A stretch of DNA of 64,000 nucleotides from Mycolicibacterium monacense (GCF_010731575.1 NZ_AP022617.1:5332001-5396000); one strand, 5' to 3'. Shown: positions 11,616-20,013, counted from the stretch's first letter. Program-made: numbers and translations. Notes: generated by a model not told the origin, from the sequence alone.

Positions 11616-13028
11616 TCAGCGCAGCGTGGCCTCCAGGACGTCGCACAGCGCTTCGACCGCCGCGGCGAAGGCGTGATCGGCCGGTGCGCCGAAGCCGACG
11701 ATCACACCGTCGGGGTCCGCGACGTCCGGTCCGGCCGCCGGATGTCGCATCGCGGACAGGCCCACCAGCGCGATCCCCGCATTGCCCGCCCGCTGCAGCA
11801 CCTCGCGTTCGGCGCCGTCGGGCAGCGTCAGCAGCGCGTTGAGTCCCGCTGCCAGACCGCGGGTTTCGACGTCGAACGGGGCGAGCGCGTCGACGAGCCG
11901 GTCCCGCCGCCGCCGGTAGCGCATCCGCATCCGGCGGATGTGGCGGTCGTAGTGGCCGGCGGTGATGAAGTCGGCCATGGTCAGTTGGGCGAGTGCGTCG
12001 ACGAAGAACTGGGTGCCACCCGCGGCGGCCAGGACGGGTTCGACGAGCGCGTCGGGCAGCGCCATCCATCCCAGCCGCAACGCGGGGGCGAGGCTCTTGC
12101 TGGCCGAGCCCAGGTACACCACCCGTTCGGGGTCCAGGCTCTGCATCGCGCCGACGGGTTGACGGTCGTAGCGAAACTCGCCGTCGTAGTCGTCCTCGAG
12201 GACATAGGCGCCGCGACGCTGGGCCCACTCCACCGCGGCGGTGCGGCGGGTGGGGTGCAGCGGCATACCGTGCGGATTGTGGTGGGCCGGTGTGAGGAGG
12301 ACCGCGGGCACGTCATGTCCGTCGAGGTCGCCGATCACCGCACCGTGGCCGTCGAGGCCGATTGGCACCGTCGACCCCCCGAGCGCGCCGATCGCGTCAC
12401 GGAAGATGAACAGGCCGTAGGCCTCGACGGCGATCGGGCGCTGCGCCCCGAGGACCCGGGTGAGCAGCTCCACCGCGTGCCGGACCCCGGCGCAGATCAC
12501 GATCGTCTCCGGTGAGGTGCGGACGCCGCGCACCCGTGCGAGGTAGTCGGCGAGTGCCTCGCGAAGCTCCGGTCGGCCGCGCGGATCGCCCATCCAGAAC
12601 GCCTCGCTGGGGGCGTTGGTCAGCGCGCGGCGGGCGGAGGCGAGCCAGGCGCTGCGAGGGAACTCCGACACGTCGGGGGAGCCGGGCATCAGGTTGTGTC
12701 GCGCCGTCGTGCGCACTCGCCGGGGCCGGGCGATCTGGTGGCTCGCCTGGGAGCTGACCACCCAGGTGCCCGCGCCCTGCCGTGACGCGAGCCAGCCCTC
12801 GGCGACGAGTTCGGCGTACGACTCGGCGACCGTGTTGCGGGCGATGCCGAGGTCGGCCGCGAGTGTGCGCGACGGCGGCAGCATGGTGCCCGCCGCGAGC
12901 CGCCCCGAGCGCACGGCCTCGCGCAGCGCGTTGACCAGCAGTTCGCGCACTCCGCGGGCGCCGGGACGGATCACCTCGTGCAGGTCGAGGTGCAGGTCGC
13001 GCGTACCCGGATTGGCCCACGAAGTCAC
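11616..13028 (-). CDS. MocR/PdxR-family regulator (GntR DNA-binding plus aminotransferase domain)
   Basis: A 470-residue fusion. Residues about 15-85 are a GntR winged helix (VRELLVNALREAVRSGRL, then PPSRTLAADLGIARNTVAESY). Residues about 115-470 are a fold-type I aminotransferase domain with NPHGMPLHPTRR, the EDDYDGEFRYDRQPV aspartate region, and the PLP lysine in GSASKSLAPALRLGW. MocR proteins use PLP or an adduct as effector and usually control a neighbouring gene for vitamin B6 or amino-acid metabolism. The GTG at 13028 is chosen because longer versions would run into the divergent gene at 13078. The effector and true target are unknown. Confidence 0.88.
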   Translation of the reverse strand: MTSWANPGTRDLHLDLHEVIRPGARGVRELLVNALREAVRSGRLAAGTMLPPSRTLAADLGIARNTVAESYAELVAEGWLASRQGAGTWVVSSQASHQIARPRRVRTTARHNLMPGSPDVSEFPRSAWLASARRALTNAPSEAFWMGDPRGRPELREALADYLARVRGVRTSPETIVICAGVRHAVELLTRVLGAQRPIAVEAYGLFIFRDAIGALGGSTVPIGLDGHGAVIGDLDGHDVPAVLLTPAHHNPHGMPLHPTRRTAAVEWAQRRGAYVLEDDYDGEFRYDRQPVGAMQSLDPERVVYLGSASKSLAPALRLGWMALPDALVEPVLAAAGGTQFFVDALAQLTMADFITAGHYDRHIRRMRMRYRRRRDRLVDALAPFDVETRGLAAGLNALLTLPDGAEREVLQRAGNAGIALVGLSAMRHPAAGPDVADPDGVIVGFGAPADHAFAAAVEALCDVLEATLR

Positions 13029-13056
13029 CCCTGAATTGAACCATCTACGTGGGCGT

Positions 13057-13075
13057 TTCGAGGCTAGCGTTCGAG
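13057..13075. promoter_or_regulatory. TTCGAG direct repeat, possible MocR operator
   Basis: TTCGAG occurs at 13057-13062 and again at 13070-13075, 13 bp apart, in the 49-bp gap between the divergent MocR and AhpD-like genes. MocR regulators often bind direct repeats. The second copy shares its first base with the last base of the candidate -10 hexamer of the AhpD-like gene, so binding there would block or modulate that promoter. Confidence 0.35.
13065..13070 (+). promoter_or_regulatory. Candidate -10 element of the AhpD-like gene
   Basis: TAGCGT ends 7 nt before the ATG at 13078 and no Shine-Dalgarno sequence is present, fitting a leaderless transcript. Confidence 0.5.
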
Positions 13076-13077
13076 AT

Positions 13078-13548
13078 ATGACACAGACACTGGAAGCCGG
13101 AACCACCGACCGCATCAAGATGTTCAAGGCCGCACCGGAGCTCTACAGCGCGATGATGACGCTCTCGGAGGCGTCCATCAAGGACGTGGACCCCGTCATC
13201 GGCGAACTGATCAAGATCCGGGCGTCGCAGATCAACCGCTGCGCCTTCTGCCTCGACATGCACACCCGCGATGCCCGCAAGGCCGGCGAGACCGAACAGC
13301 GGCTCGCGCTGGTGGCGGCGTGGGAGGAGGCCGGCGATCTCTTCACCGAACGTGAACGCGCCGCGCTGGCGCTCGCCGAGGCCATCACCGAGGTCGCCGG
13401 GCGCGGGGCCGTCGGCGACGAGGTGTACCGGCGTGCCGCCGAGGTGTTCACCGACCGCGAGCTCGCCCAGGTGATCGCGATGACGGTGACGATCAACGCC
13501 TGGAATCGGATCAACCTCGCCGCGCCGCAGCCGTTCCCGCGTCGTTGA
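13078..13548 (+). CDS. Carboxymuconolactone decarboxylase / AhpD-like protein
   Basis: A 156-residue all-helical AhpD-fold protein. The redox motif C55-A-F-C58 followed by His62 (RCAFCLDMHTRDARK) is the peroxidase-type active site of AhpD relatives, which use the cysteine pair and nearby acidic and His residues in thiol peroxidase chemistry. The family also contains decarboxylases without the CXXC. It is divergent from a MocR regulator, 49 bp away, which suggests that the regulator controls it. Such MocR/AhpD-like pairs occur in other actinobacteria. The physiological substrate is unknown. Confidence 0.87.
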   Translation: MTQTLEAGTTDRIKMFKAAPELYSAMMTLSEASIKDVDPVIGELIKIRASQINRCAFCLDMHTRDARKAGETEQRLALVAAWEEAGDLFTERERAALALAEAITEVAGRGAVGDEVYRRAAEVFTDRELAQVIAMTVTINAWNRINLAAPQPFPRR

Positions 13549-13554
13549 GACGCC

Positions 13555-13560
13555 TACGGT
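13555..13560 (+). promoter_or_regulatory. Candidate -10 element of the phosphotransferase gene
   Basis: TACGGT lies 7 nt before the GTG at 13568, immediately after the AhpD-like gene stops. This is a leaderless pattern and supports the GTG start. Confidence 0.45.
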
Positions 13561-13567
13561 CACAGGT

Positions 13568-14323
13568 GTGCAGACCGGGTCCGGTGCGGAGATCACGTTC
13601 GACGGTGACGTCGTCGCCAAACTGCACCGGCCCGGAACCGATCCGCGGGCGTTGCGCATCCGATTGGGGGTTGCCCAGGAGTTGCGGGGCATCCTGCTCG
13701 CGCCGCTGACGGTGGTCCCCGGCCAGGTCGGCCACCGCTGGCAGAGCCGGTGGCCACGTGTGGAAACCGTTGCCCCGCAACCAGATCAGCTGCCGTGGGC
13801 GGAGGCCGGCGCGCTGCTCGCGCGATTGCACGCCCAGCCGGTCACGGCCCGGCTGCCGCACGGGTGGCCGGCCCGGTTGCGGCGGGTGGTCGAGCGCCAC
13901 CGGACCGCCGAGGTCGCCGAACCGGTCCGCACGGCGCTCACGGGACTCCCGCCCGCGGTGTGGCGGGCCGGATCGCCGGACCGGCCCCGTACATACGTCC
14001 ACGGCGACTTCCACCTCGGTCAACTCGGCAGGCGGGCGCCCGGTCTGCCGTGGGTGCTCATGGACGTCGACGACCTCGGGGTGGGTGACCCGGCGTGGGA
14101 TCTGGCTCGGCCGGCCGGCTTCTGGGCGGCCGGACACGTCCCCGACGGTGACTGGGCGGCGTTCGTCGGCGCATACCGGCACGGCGGCGGCGCGGCGCTG
14201 GTCGATGCACCGGACGATCCGTGGCCGGTGCTCGACCCGTTCGCCCGGGCTGCGGTGGTCGCCGCCGCAGCGCACCACCCCGACGACGAACTGCTGGCCG
14301 CCGCCTGCGAGCGGATGGTCTAG
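13568..14323 (+). CDS. APH-family phosphotransferase (aminoglycoside/choline kinase fold)
   Basis: A 251-residue kinase-fold protein. The catalytic loop is YVHGDFHLGQLG (residues about 138-149) and the metal-binding aspartate follows in LMDVDDLGVGDPAWDLARP. The N-terminal lobe is short, and a nucleotide-binding lysine is plausible in VVAKLHRPG near residue 19. The family phosphorylates small hydroxylated molecules such as choline, homoserine, sugars or aminoglycosides, and nothing here fixes the substrate. It ends convergently with the next gene, and the two stops share one CTAG. Confidence 0.8.
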   Translation: MQTGSGAEITFDGDVVAKLHRPGTDPRALRIRLGVAQELRGILLAPLTVVPGQVGHRWQSRWPRVETVAPQPDQLPWAEAGALLARLHAQPVTARLPHGWPARLRRVVERHRTAEVAEPVRTALTGLPPAVWRAGSPDRPRTYVHGDFHLGQLGRRAPGLPWVLMDVDDLGVGDPAWDLARPAGFWAAGHVPDGDWAAFVGAYRHGGGAALVDAPDDPWPVLDPFARAAVVAAAAHHPDDELLAAACERMV

Positions 14324-14664
14324 CTGGAGAAGAACAGCCGCCCGAAGCCCTGTTTGCGGTAGTGCTTGTTGCCGCGGTGGCCCCAGCCCGGGCCGTAACC
14401 GTAACCCGATCCATAGCCGGCGCCGTAGCTCGCCGGTGGCGGCGGCGGTGGCGGGGCAGCCTGCACGAACCGGTTCTCCATCTCGGTGAGCGCCTCGAGT
14501 TCGCCGAGGTCGAGGAAGATGCCGCGGCAGGTGTCGCACTGCTCGAGGTGAATTCCGTTGCGCTCGTACGTCCGCATGACGCCCTTGCATTTCGGGCAGA
14601 CCAGGGTGTTACCCGGCCCGGGTGCGGAAGCGGAGGTCGGCGGTTGGTACGGCGGGATGCTCAT
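14320..14664 (-). CDS. Zinc-ribbon (TFIIB-type) protein with Gly/Tyr-rich tail
   Basis: A 114-residue protein. An unstructured Pro-rich start leads to a zinc ribbon with two knuckles, CPKCKG near residue 24 and CDTCRGIFLDLGELEAL near residue 43, matching the zf-TFIIB domain of small bacterial proteins. A poly-proline run and a Gly/Tyr-rich repeat (YGAGYGSGYGYGPGWGHRG) come before a basic end. The ATG at 14664 is preferred because the longer frame adds a stretch with no domain. The function is not known. The stop codon overlaps the convergent kinase stop in CTAG. Confidence 0.8.
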   Translation of the reverse strand: MSIPPYQPPTSASAPGPGNTLVCPKCKGVMRTYERNGIHLEQCDTCRGIFLDLGELEALTEMENRFVQAAPPPPPPPASYGAGYGSGYGYGPGWGHRGNKHYRKQGFGRLFFSS

Positions 14665-14713
14665 ATCCGCATAACGCCGAACCGTCGCCGGAAGTGCCGG
14701 AGCCCACACAGCA

Positions 14714-14743
14714 ATCGGTCCCTGCCGGATGGCAGGGACCGAT
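14714..14743 (-). terminator. Hairpin terminator downstream of the GjpA-like gene
   Basis: A perfect 13-bp inverted repeat (ATCGGTCCCTGCC and its complement) with a GGAT loop lies 15 bp past the stop of the gene at 14759. No T-run follows, which is common for mycobacterial terminators. It separates this gene from the zinc-ribbon gene on the same strand. Confidence 0.75.
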
Positions 14744-14758
14744 CGCGTGGGTGGAGGG

Positions 14759-16168
14759 TTATTCGCTCGCTGCCGGAGCCTTGTCAGTCGAGGTGTCCTT
14801 CTCCGGCGCCGATGCCTTCTCGTTGTCGGCGGCGGGAGCCTTCTTCGACGGACGCTTCGTGAGCTTCTTGCCGAGGTCGTTGACCGCCGAGTTCAGCTGG
14901 TCACCGGCCGACTTGAGGGCGCCTGCGATCTTGGCGCCGGGGTTGACGCGCTTCGTCGCGGGCTTCTCGGGGGTGGTGTCGGTCTCCTCGTCGAGAACGG
15001 CGGGCAGGTTGTCTTCGACCTTCACCTGCTCGACTTCGGTGGGCGCTCCGCTGCCGACGGTCGTATCGACGGCGGCCGCGCCGTCGGTCGACGGTGTCAC
15101 GTCGCCGGTCTTCCCGGCGTCGACGTCCGTCGTCTCGGGAACGGTGATTGCCGTGGTCGAGGCATTGACGATGGACGTGTCACCCACCAGACGGGCTTCC
15201 GGCGCGGGCGGCGGGGTGTCCTCTTCTTCATGAAGCGGGTTGCCCGTGCCGTCCCACCCGAGGGCCCTCGCGATGGCCTGGGACAGGTTGATGAGCGAAC
15301 CGATGGCGCCGGGTCCCTGACCGGGAATGGAGATGTGGAAGGGCGGAACGGGCGGGGGCGCAAGCGCAAAGTCCAGTTCGATGTCGAGAGCGTTGAAGAT
15401 CGAACCGCCGGGGCTGAGAAGGCCGCCGAAGGCGATCCCGATCTCGGTGCCTTCCGGCAAATCCAAGTCCAACGCCGAGACCAACGGGGTCAGGTTGAGG
15501 ACCTGGCCACCGTTGAGGAACGCATCGGCCATCGCGGCGGGGATGTTGATCAGCGTATTGAATGCCGCTCCGACATCCGGTTCCTCGCTGGTGAGGTTGC
15601 CGACAATCGCCTCGATGCTGCTGGCCAGCGCCAGGACCGGGCCGATCACAGGACCGACCAGGCCGAACAGCACGCCGCTCAGCGGACTGGTGGAGAAGTC
15701 GAGCAGCGGTTGAAGGTCGGCTAGCGCCGGCGCGAAAGTGGGAAGAAGGCCAAACACGAGTTGCTTAATCGCCGGATTCGGGATGCCGTTGACGAAGCCC
15801 GGGCCGAGCGTGCTCAGATCCTGCTCGTACAGGACGGCGACAGCAGCCTCAAGGTTGTGGAGCACCTGTCCGGCGATCAACTCGAAGTCGGGGAGCTCAC
15901 TGAAGTAGCCGAGCTGGTTGACGATGACCTGCTGCAGAACGGGGAACGGAGCTTCGGCCCAGTCGTCGATGAGGTCCGCGATATTCGTCTCGGCGTTCTC
16001 GAAGACGTTCACCCACGGGGTGAAGGGATCGATGTCGGCGGAGAGATTGACCGACGGGCTGGCGATCTTGACATCCGGCAGCGGCGGCGCCAACGGGGCC
16101 ATCGCGATGGCGCTGGCACCCACCAGGGCGACCCCGGCAGTCGCATACGGACGAAGTCTCAGTTCCAT
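14759..16168 (-). CDS. GjpA-like mycobacterial secreted/outer-membrane protein
   Basis: A 469-residue exported protein. It starts with MELRLRPYATAGVALVGAS and an Ala/Pro-rich signal region (residues about 1-30), the N-terminus of a mycobacterial paralogue group that databases label outer membrane porin GjpA. Residues about 35-300 are hydrophobic and Leu/Asn/Pro-rich. Residues from about 310 are a low-complexity Thr/Pro/Glu/Lys tail with ATKRVNPGAK and KLTKRPSKKAPA, likely extracellular or wall-associated. The ATG at 16168 is chosen over GTG at 16171 because AAGGAG sits at proper spacing from it. The porin role is inherited annotation and not proven by this sequence. Confidence 0.7.
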   Translation of the reverse strand: MELRLRPYATAGVALVGASAIAMAPLAPPLPDVKIASPSVNLSADIDPFTPWVNVFENAETNIADLIDDWAEAPFPVLQQVIVNQLGYFSELPDFELIAGQVLHNLEAAVAVLYEQDLSTLGPGFVNGIPNPAIKQLVFGLLPTFAPALADLQPLLDFSTSPLSGVLFGLVGPVIGPVLALASSIEAIVGNLTSEEPDVGAAFNTLINIPAAMADAFLNGGQVLNLTPLVSALDLDLPEGTEIGIAFGGLLSPGGSIFNALDIELDFALAPPPVPPFHISIPGQGPGAIGSLINLSQAIARALGWDGTGNPLHEEEDTPPPAPEARLVGDTSIVNASTTAITVPETTDVDAGKTGDVTPSTDGAAAVDTTVGSGAPTEVEQVKVEDNLPAVLDEETDTTPEKPATKRVNPGAKIAGALKSAGDQLNSAVNDLGKKLTKRPSKKAPAADNEKASAPEKDTSTDKAPAASE

Positions 16169-16475
16169 CACGGTCTCCTTACGGCTACGTAAATAATGTG
16201 CTTGAGAACGTAACTGAAAAGATCCTGAGTGGAAGGAAAGATGCTTGAACCATTCAGCGGTTTAATACTGTTTGCAAATATTCAGCGAAGTTGAGGCCGC
16301 GGGCCAATCGAGTATTTACCCAGGTCATCGCGGTAACATTCGCGCTCGGCTTTCCGGACGAGTCCGCTAAACCTTTCAAATATTGCGATAGCACGCAGTT
16401 CGCGCACATGCCGGGAGCGTTCGTAGCGCGGGTACCACCCACTGGCGAACCCGCACACTCTCGACCGCCGGTCGA
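16169..16475. other. AT-richer intergenic region with no convincing gene
   Basis: This is 307 bp between wzm and the GjpA-like gene, both on the minus strand. Base composition is clearly lower in GC than the surroundings, especially 16180-16320. An open frame of 62 codons at 16254-16442 shows no recognisable features. The AAGGAG Shine-Dalgarno for the GjpA-like gene lies at about 16175-16180. The region probably holds that gene's promoter, but I could not pick a unique -10/-35 pair. Confidence 0.6.
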
Positions 16476-17306
16476 TCAGACCCAGTACGGCACCCGCGCC
16501 CGGTACTGCTTCATCGCGAATGCCGCGAATGTCCACCCGATCACCGTCAGCACGAGCACCACGATCCAGTGCCGCACCTCCTGGTCGGCGCCCAGCAGGG
16601 GCGCCCGCACGATGTCGAGGTAGTGCAGCAGCGGGTTGAGCTCGACGATCTTGGCCCACTGCCCGGCGCCCTGAGCCTGCAGCGTGGCCTCGTTCCAGAT
16701 GATCGGCGTCATGAAGAACAGCAGCTGCACGATGCTGTTCAGCAGCGGTCCGATGTCCCGGTACCGGGTCGCCAGGATCCCGAAGCACAGCGAAACCCAC
16801 ACGCAGTTGAGCATGATCAGCGCCAGCGCCGGGAACACGGCGAGATCGGTCCAGTGCCACGGTTTCGGATAGATGATCGCGATGACGACGAAGATTATGA
16901 TGTTGTGCGCGAACAGGATCATCTGCCGCCACACCAGCCGGTAGACGTGCACCGACAGCGGCGTCGGCAGCTGTTTGATCAGGCCTTCGTTGGCGATGAA
17001 CACCTCGGCGCCCTCGAGGATCGACGCGTTGATGAGGTTCCAGACGATCAAGCCCATGGTCACGTACGGAAGGTGTTCGGACAGCTCGAGTTTGAACAGC
17101 TTCGAATACAACAACCCCATCGCGACCGCGGTGGCGCCGGTGGCGATGGTGATCCAGAACGGGCCGAGCACCGACCGGCGGTAGCGCTGTTTGATGTCCT
17201 GCCACCCGAGGTGCAGCCACAGCTCGCGTTTGCCGAAACCCTCACGGAGGTCACGCCACGCGCGCGCCATCGTCTTCGACTGCGCGGACGCCTCATCGAA
17301 ACTCAT
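16476..17306 (-). CDS. wzm: Galactan ABC exporter permease Wzm (Rv3783-like)
   Basis: A 276-residue ABC-2 type permease with six membrane helices, for example VLGPFWITIATGATAVAMGL and HNIIIFVVIAIIY. It pairs with the ATPase encoded at 18193-19047. In mycobacteria this Wzm-Wzt pair carries lipid-linked galactan across the plasma membrane so that AftA and the Emb proteins, encoded earlier in this window, can add arabinan outside. The ATG at 17306 overlaps the glfT1 stop (ATGA). It is the last gene of bpa-wzt-glfT1-wzm. The gene order here matches M. tuberculosis Rv3780-Rv3783. Confidence 0.93.
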   Translation of the reverse strand: MSFDEASAQSKTMARAWRDLREGFGKRELWLHLGWQDIKQRYRRSVLGPFWITIATGATAVAMGLLYSKLFKLELSEHLPYVTMGLIVWNLINASILEGAEVFIANEGLIKQLPTPLSVHVYRLVWRQMILFAHNIIIFVVIAIIYPKPWHWTDLAVFPALALIMLNCVWVSLCFGILATRYRDIGPLLNSIVQLLFFMTPIIWNEATLQAQGAGQWAKIVELNPLLHYLDIVRAPLLGADQEVRHWIVVLVLTVIGWTFAAFAMKQYRARVPYWV

Positions 17307-18196
17307 GTGCCCGGCCTCCCGAACCTCTCCTCACGACCAAGACGGCGTAACCGGATCCACTCGCGCAGCCCGGCGGGGTCGCGCCGGGACACCAGGAAGT
17401 ACCAGCCGAACCGCACCCACTCCTGCGGGAGCAGTTTGCGAAGTCCCGGCTGGGACAACAGGTATCCGCGGTTGCGGTAGGTGAAGAAGCGTTTGGTCGC
17501 GTCGTCGGGGTACTGGGTGTGCATGCGTCCACCGAGGATCGGCTTGAATTCGTCGGTGCCGCAGGGATGGAGGTAGGTGGCGCGCAGGCAGGTCGCGAAC
17601 GGCAGACCGGACCGCACCAGTCGGCGGTGCAATTCCACCTCGTCGCCGCGGACGAACAACCGCAGATCCGGCACCCCGACCGCCTCGATCGTCGAGGCAC
17701 GGAACAGCGCACCGTTGAACAGCGAGGCGTAACCGCGCAGCAGTTCCCCCTCGCCGAGCTCTGAGACACGTCGCCGCCAGACCAGGCCGCGGCGCAGCGG
17801 GAACGCCAGACGCTCCGGGTCGTCGATGTTGCACACCATCGGCGACACCTCCGCCAGCCCGTACCGGGTCGCACAGTCCAGCAGCACGCCGAGCACCGAG
17901 GGATCCAGCGGCCGTCCGTCGTCGTCGGCCAGCCACACCCAGTCCGCCCCCTCGGCGAGCGCGTGCAGCATGCCGAGCGCGAAACCTCCTGCGCCCCCGA
18001 GATTCCGGCGCGATCCCAGGTAGGTCGACGGAATGGGTTGGGAGGCAACCAGTTCCCGGACGCGGGATTCGGAATCGTTGTCCACCACGATGAGCCCGTC
18101 CGGCCGGCGCGTCTGCGCGCACAGCGCGTCGAGCGATTGCGCCAGCGACTCCGGACGCCGGTGGGTCACGACGACGACGTAGATCCTGTCTGTCAT
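17303..18196 (-). CDS. glfT1: Galactofuranosyltransferase GlfT1
   Basis: A 297-residue GT-A glycosyltransferase that adds the first two galactofuranose units to the decaprenyl-linked linker disaccharide, starting galactan synthesis on the cytoplasmic face. The N-terminus IYVVVVTHRRPESL is the GT2 nucleotide-sugar start. The metal-binding acidic motif is WVWLADDDGRP near residue 90, and FVRGDEVELHRR near residue 181 is the acceptor/catalytic segment. It sits between the wzt and wzm genes and overlaps both by 4 nt, matching the idea that synthesis and export are linked. Confidence 0.94.
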   Translation of the reverse strand: MTDRIYVVVVTHRRPESLAQSLDALCAQTRRPDGLIVVDNDSESRVRELVASQPIPSTYLGSRRNLGGAGGFALGMLHALAEGADWVWLADDDGRPLDPSVLGVLLDCATRYGLAEVSPMVCNIDDPERLAFPLRRGLVWRRRVSELGEGELLRGYASLFNGALFRASTIEAVGVPDLRLFVRGDEVELHRRLVRSGLPFATCLRATYLHPCGTDEFKPILGGRMHTQYPDDATKRFFTYRNRGYLLSQPGLRKLLPQEWVRFGWYFLVSRRDPAGLREWIRLRRLGREERFGRPGT

Positions 18197-19047
18197 CGGG
18201 AAGGCTCGTCGGTGGCTGAATTCTCCTCGCGCGAGCGCTCGTCGGTGGAAGACCAGTCCCCGCGGTGTTCGTCGAGCACTTCTCGCACATGCCGCGCGGC
18301 GTCCTCACCCTCGTAGGCCCGCACGACGTCCTCGATACCGCCGGTCATCTTGACGGTGCCGTGGTCGATCCACATCGCGGTCTTGCACAACCGGGCGAGG
18401 AATTCGTTGGAGTGGCTGGCGAACACCAGGATCCCGGACCGTTCGACCAGGCTCTGCAGTCGCGACTGCGCCTTCTTGAGGAAGTCGGCGTCCACCGCCC
18501 CGATACCCTCGTCGAGCAGCAGGATCTCCGGGTCGATGCTGGTGACCACACCCATCGCCAACCGCACCCGCATACCTGTGGAGTACGTGCGCAGCGGCAT
18601 CGACAGGTAGTCACCGAGTTCGGTGAACTCCGCGATCTCGTCGACCTTGGCCAGCATCTGCTTACGCGTCTGACCGAGGAACAGTCCGCGGATGATGATG
18701 TTCTCGTAGCCGGAGATCTCCGGATCCATCCCGACGCCGAGGTCGAACACCGGCGCCACCCGGCCCGTCACGGTGGCAGACCCCCGGGTCGGCTCGTAGA
18801 TGCCCGACAGCAACCGCAGCAGTGTCGATTTACCTGCGCCGTTGTGGCCGACCAGACCGACCCGGTCCCCGAGTTCCAGCGACATGGTGATGTCGCGGAG
18901 GGCTTCGATGACGACGACGTTCGAGTCGTTGCGCCCGATGGCCCCGCCGGCCTTTCCGAGGAACGCCTTCTTCAGCGACCGGGTCTTGGCATCGAAGATC
19001 GGGAACTCGACCCATGCGTCACGGGTCTCGATACGAGGAACCGCCAC
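18193..19047 (-). CDS. wzt: Galactan ABC exporter ATPase Wzt (Rv3781-like)
   Basis: A 284-residue ABC ATPase. The Walker A is GHNGAGKST, the signature region is TYSTGMRVRLAMG, and the Walker B is EILLLDEGIGAVD, with the switch His in FASHSNEFL. The N-terminal FPIFDAKTRSLKKAF extension is typical of polysaccharide exporters. It has no large C-terminal carbohydrate-binding domain, so export should not depend on a terminal chain cap. GTG at 19047 is chosen: it lies 7 bp after the bpa stop, whereas longer frames overlap bpa. A charged Ser/Glu-rich tail of about 25 residues is extra relative to the core. Confidence 0.93.
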   Translation of the reverse strand: MAVPRIETRDAWVEFPIFDAKTRSLKKAFLGKAGGAIGRNDSNVVVIEALRDITMSLELGDRVGLVGHNGAGKSTLLRLLSGIYEPTRGSATVTGRVAPVFDLGVGMDPEISGYENIIIRGLFLGQTRKQMLAKVDEIAEFTELGDYLSMPLRTYSTGMRVRLAMGVVTSIDPEILLLDEGIGAVDADFLKKAQSRLQSLVERSGILVFASHSNEFLARLCKTAMWIDHGTVKMTGGIEDVVRAYEGEDAARHVREVLDEHRGDWSSTDERSREENSATDEPSR

Positions 19048-19054
19048 CGCTGCC

Positions 19055-19573
19055 CTACAGGTACTGACCGGTGCCGGGGTGCGCGGGTCCGCCGCGCTGG
19101 CCCTGCACCGCGATGCCGGGGGGCAACGCACCCTGCCGCATCTGTTCGAGCTGTGCCCTGGCAGCCATCTGCTGGGCGAACAGCGCGGTCTGGATTCCGT
19201 GGAAGAGCCCCTCGAGCCACCCGACCAGCTGTGCCTGGGCGATGCGCAACTCGGCGTCGGACGGGACGCTGTCCTCGGTGAAGGGCAACGTCAGGCGTTC
19301 GAGTTCTTCGCGCAACTCCGGCGCCAGGCCCTCTTCGAGTTCCTGGATGCTCGTGTGGTGGATCTCGCGCAGCCGGTTGCGGCTGGCGTCGTCGAGGGGA
19401 GCGGCCCGCACCTCCTCGAGCAGCTGCTTGATCATGGTGCCGATCCGCATCACCTTGGCCGGCTGTTCGACCAGGTCGGTCAGCGACTTGCCGTCACCGC
19501 CATCTGCGGGGTCGTCAGCGTGTGCGTCACCGCCGATGATCTCGATGTTGTCGTCGTCGTTGTTCAGCGTCAT
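19055..19573 (-). CDS. bpa: Bacterial proteasome activator Bpa (PafE)
   Basis: A 172-residue four-helix-bundle protein that forms a ring on the 20S proteasome and opens its gate for unfolded proteins, independent of ATP and of Pup. The conserved core runs from LVEQPAKVMRIGTMIKQLLEE to MAARAQLEQMRQGALPPG. The C-terminus ends in GQYL, the tail that docks into the proteasome alpha pockets. The N-terminal 30 residues are acidic and disordered. It is the first gene ahead of wzt, a conserved but functionally unexplained arrangement seen also as Rv3780-Rv3781. Confidence 0.94.
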   Translation of the reverse strand: MTLNNDDDNIEIIGGDAHADDPADGGDGKSLTDLVEQPAKVMRIGTMIKQLLEEVRAAPLDDASRNRLREIHHTSIQELEEGLAPELREELERLTLPFTEDSVPSDAELRIAQAQLVGWLEGLFHGIQTALFAQQMAARAQLEQMRQGALPPGIAVQGQRGGPAHPGTGQYL

Positions 19574-20013
19574 CTGAGTCGCATTCCCTCTTAAGGCTGT
19601 TCTACCGGTGTGACACTAGTCCGTCCGCGGCGGCGAACCCGCACGCCACCGTCCGCACGAGTTGCCGATGCCGCGGTAGGCGAACAGCAGACCGCCGTGC
19701 AGCTCGGTTCGCTCACGCCGCGCGACGGCAGGTGACGCTCTCGGCAAACAGCGCGCAGAAGCTGTGAAATGTCGGTCGCTGACACGTTCGCCCACGCAAG
19801 GTCGGATGGTGCGACGGCGGGACGGAGACCCGGCCGGGTGCGGCGCAGGGCTCAGCAACGACGGGGGATTAGCACTCGGCACGAAAAGGGTCCTGGACTA
19901 GTATGGCTCGGCAGGTGTCCCGATCCGGTGCGGCGACGGGCGCGCGCACGGTCGGACGCCGACGGAAAATCGTGTCGGTTTGTGGAATTCACGAACGCTC
20001 TAAGGTGGCTGGA
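19574..20013. other. Divergent intergenic region, no gene seen
   Basis: This is 440 bp between bpa (minus) and the aminotransferase homologue (plus). No reading frame with coding character spans it. TAGTAT at 19898-19903 resembles a -10 element for the plus gene. A lone TTAGCACTC at 19869-19877 matches half of a CIRCE site, with no partner at the proper spacing. M. tuberculosis carries the large membrane gene Rv3779 in the equivalent place, and it is absent here. Confidence 0.6.

Noticed and set aside
16254..16442. 62-codon frame between wzm and the GjpA-like gene.
   Set aside because: It has no family, signal peptide or good ribosome-binding site, and it lies in an AT-richer stretch that is more likely promoter.
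19869..19877. TTAGCACTC, one half of a CIRCE (HrcA) element, upstream of the aminotransferase homologue.
   Set aside because: The required complementary half is absent at the 9-bp spacing or nearby, and the downstream gene is not a chaperone.
19903..20013. Longer version of the aminotransferase homologue starting at ATG 19903.
   Set aside because: The 37 extra residues are basic and low-complexity, and AAGGTGG with good spacing points to ATG 20014.
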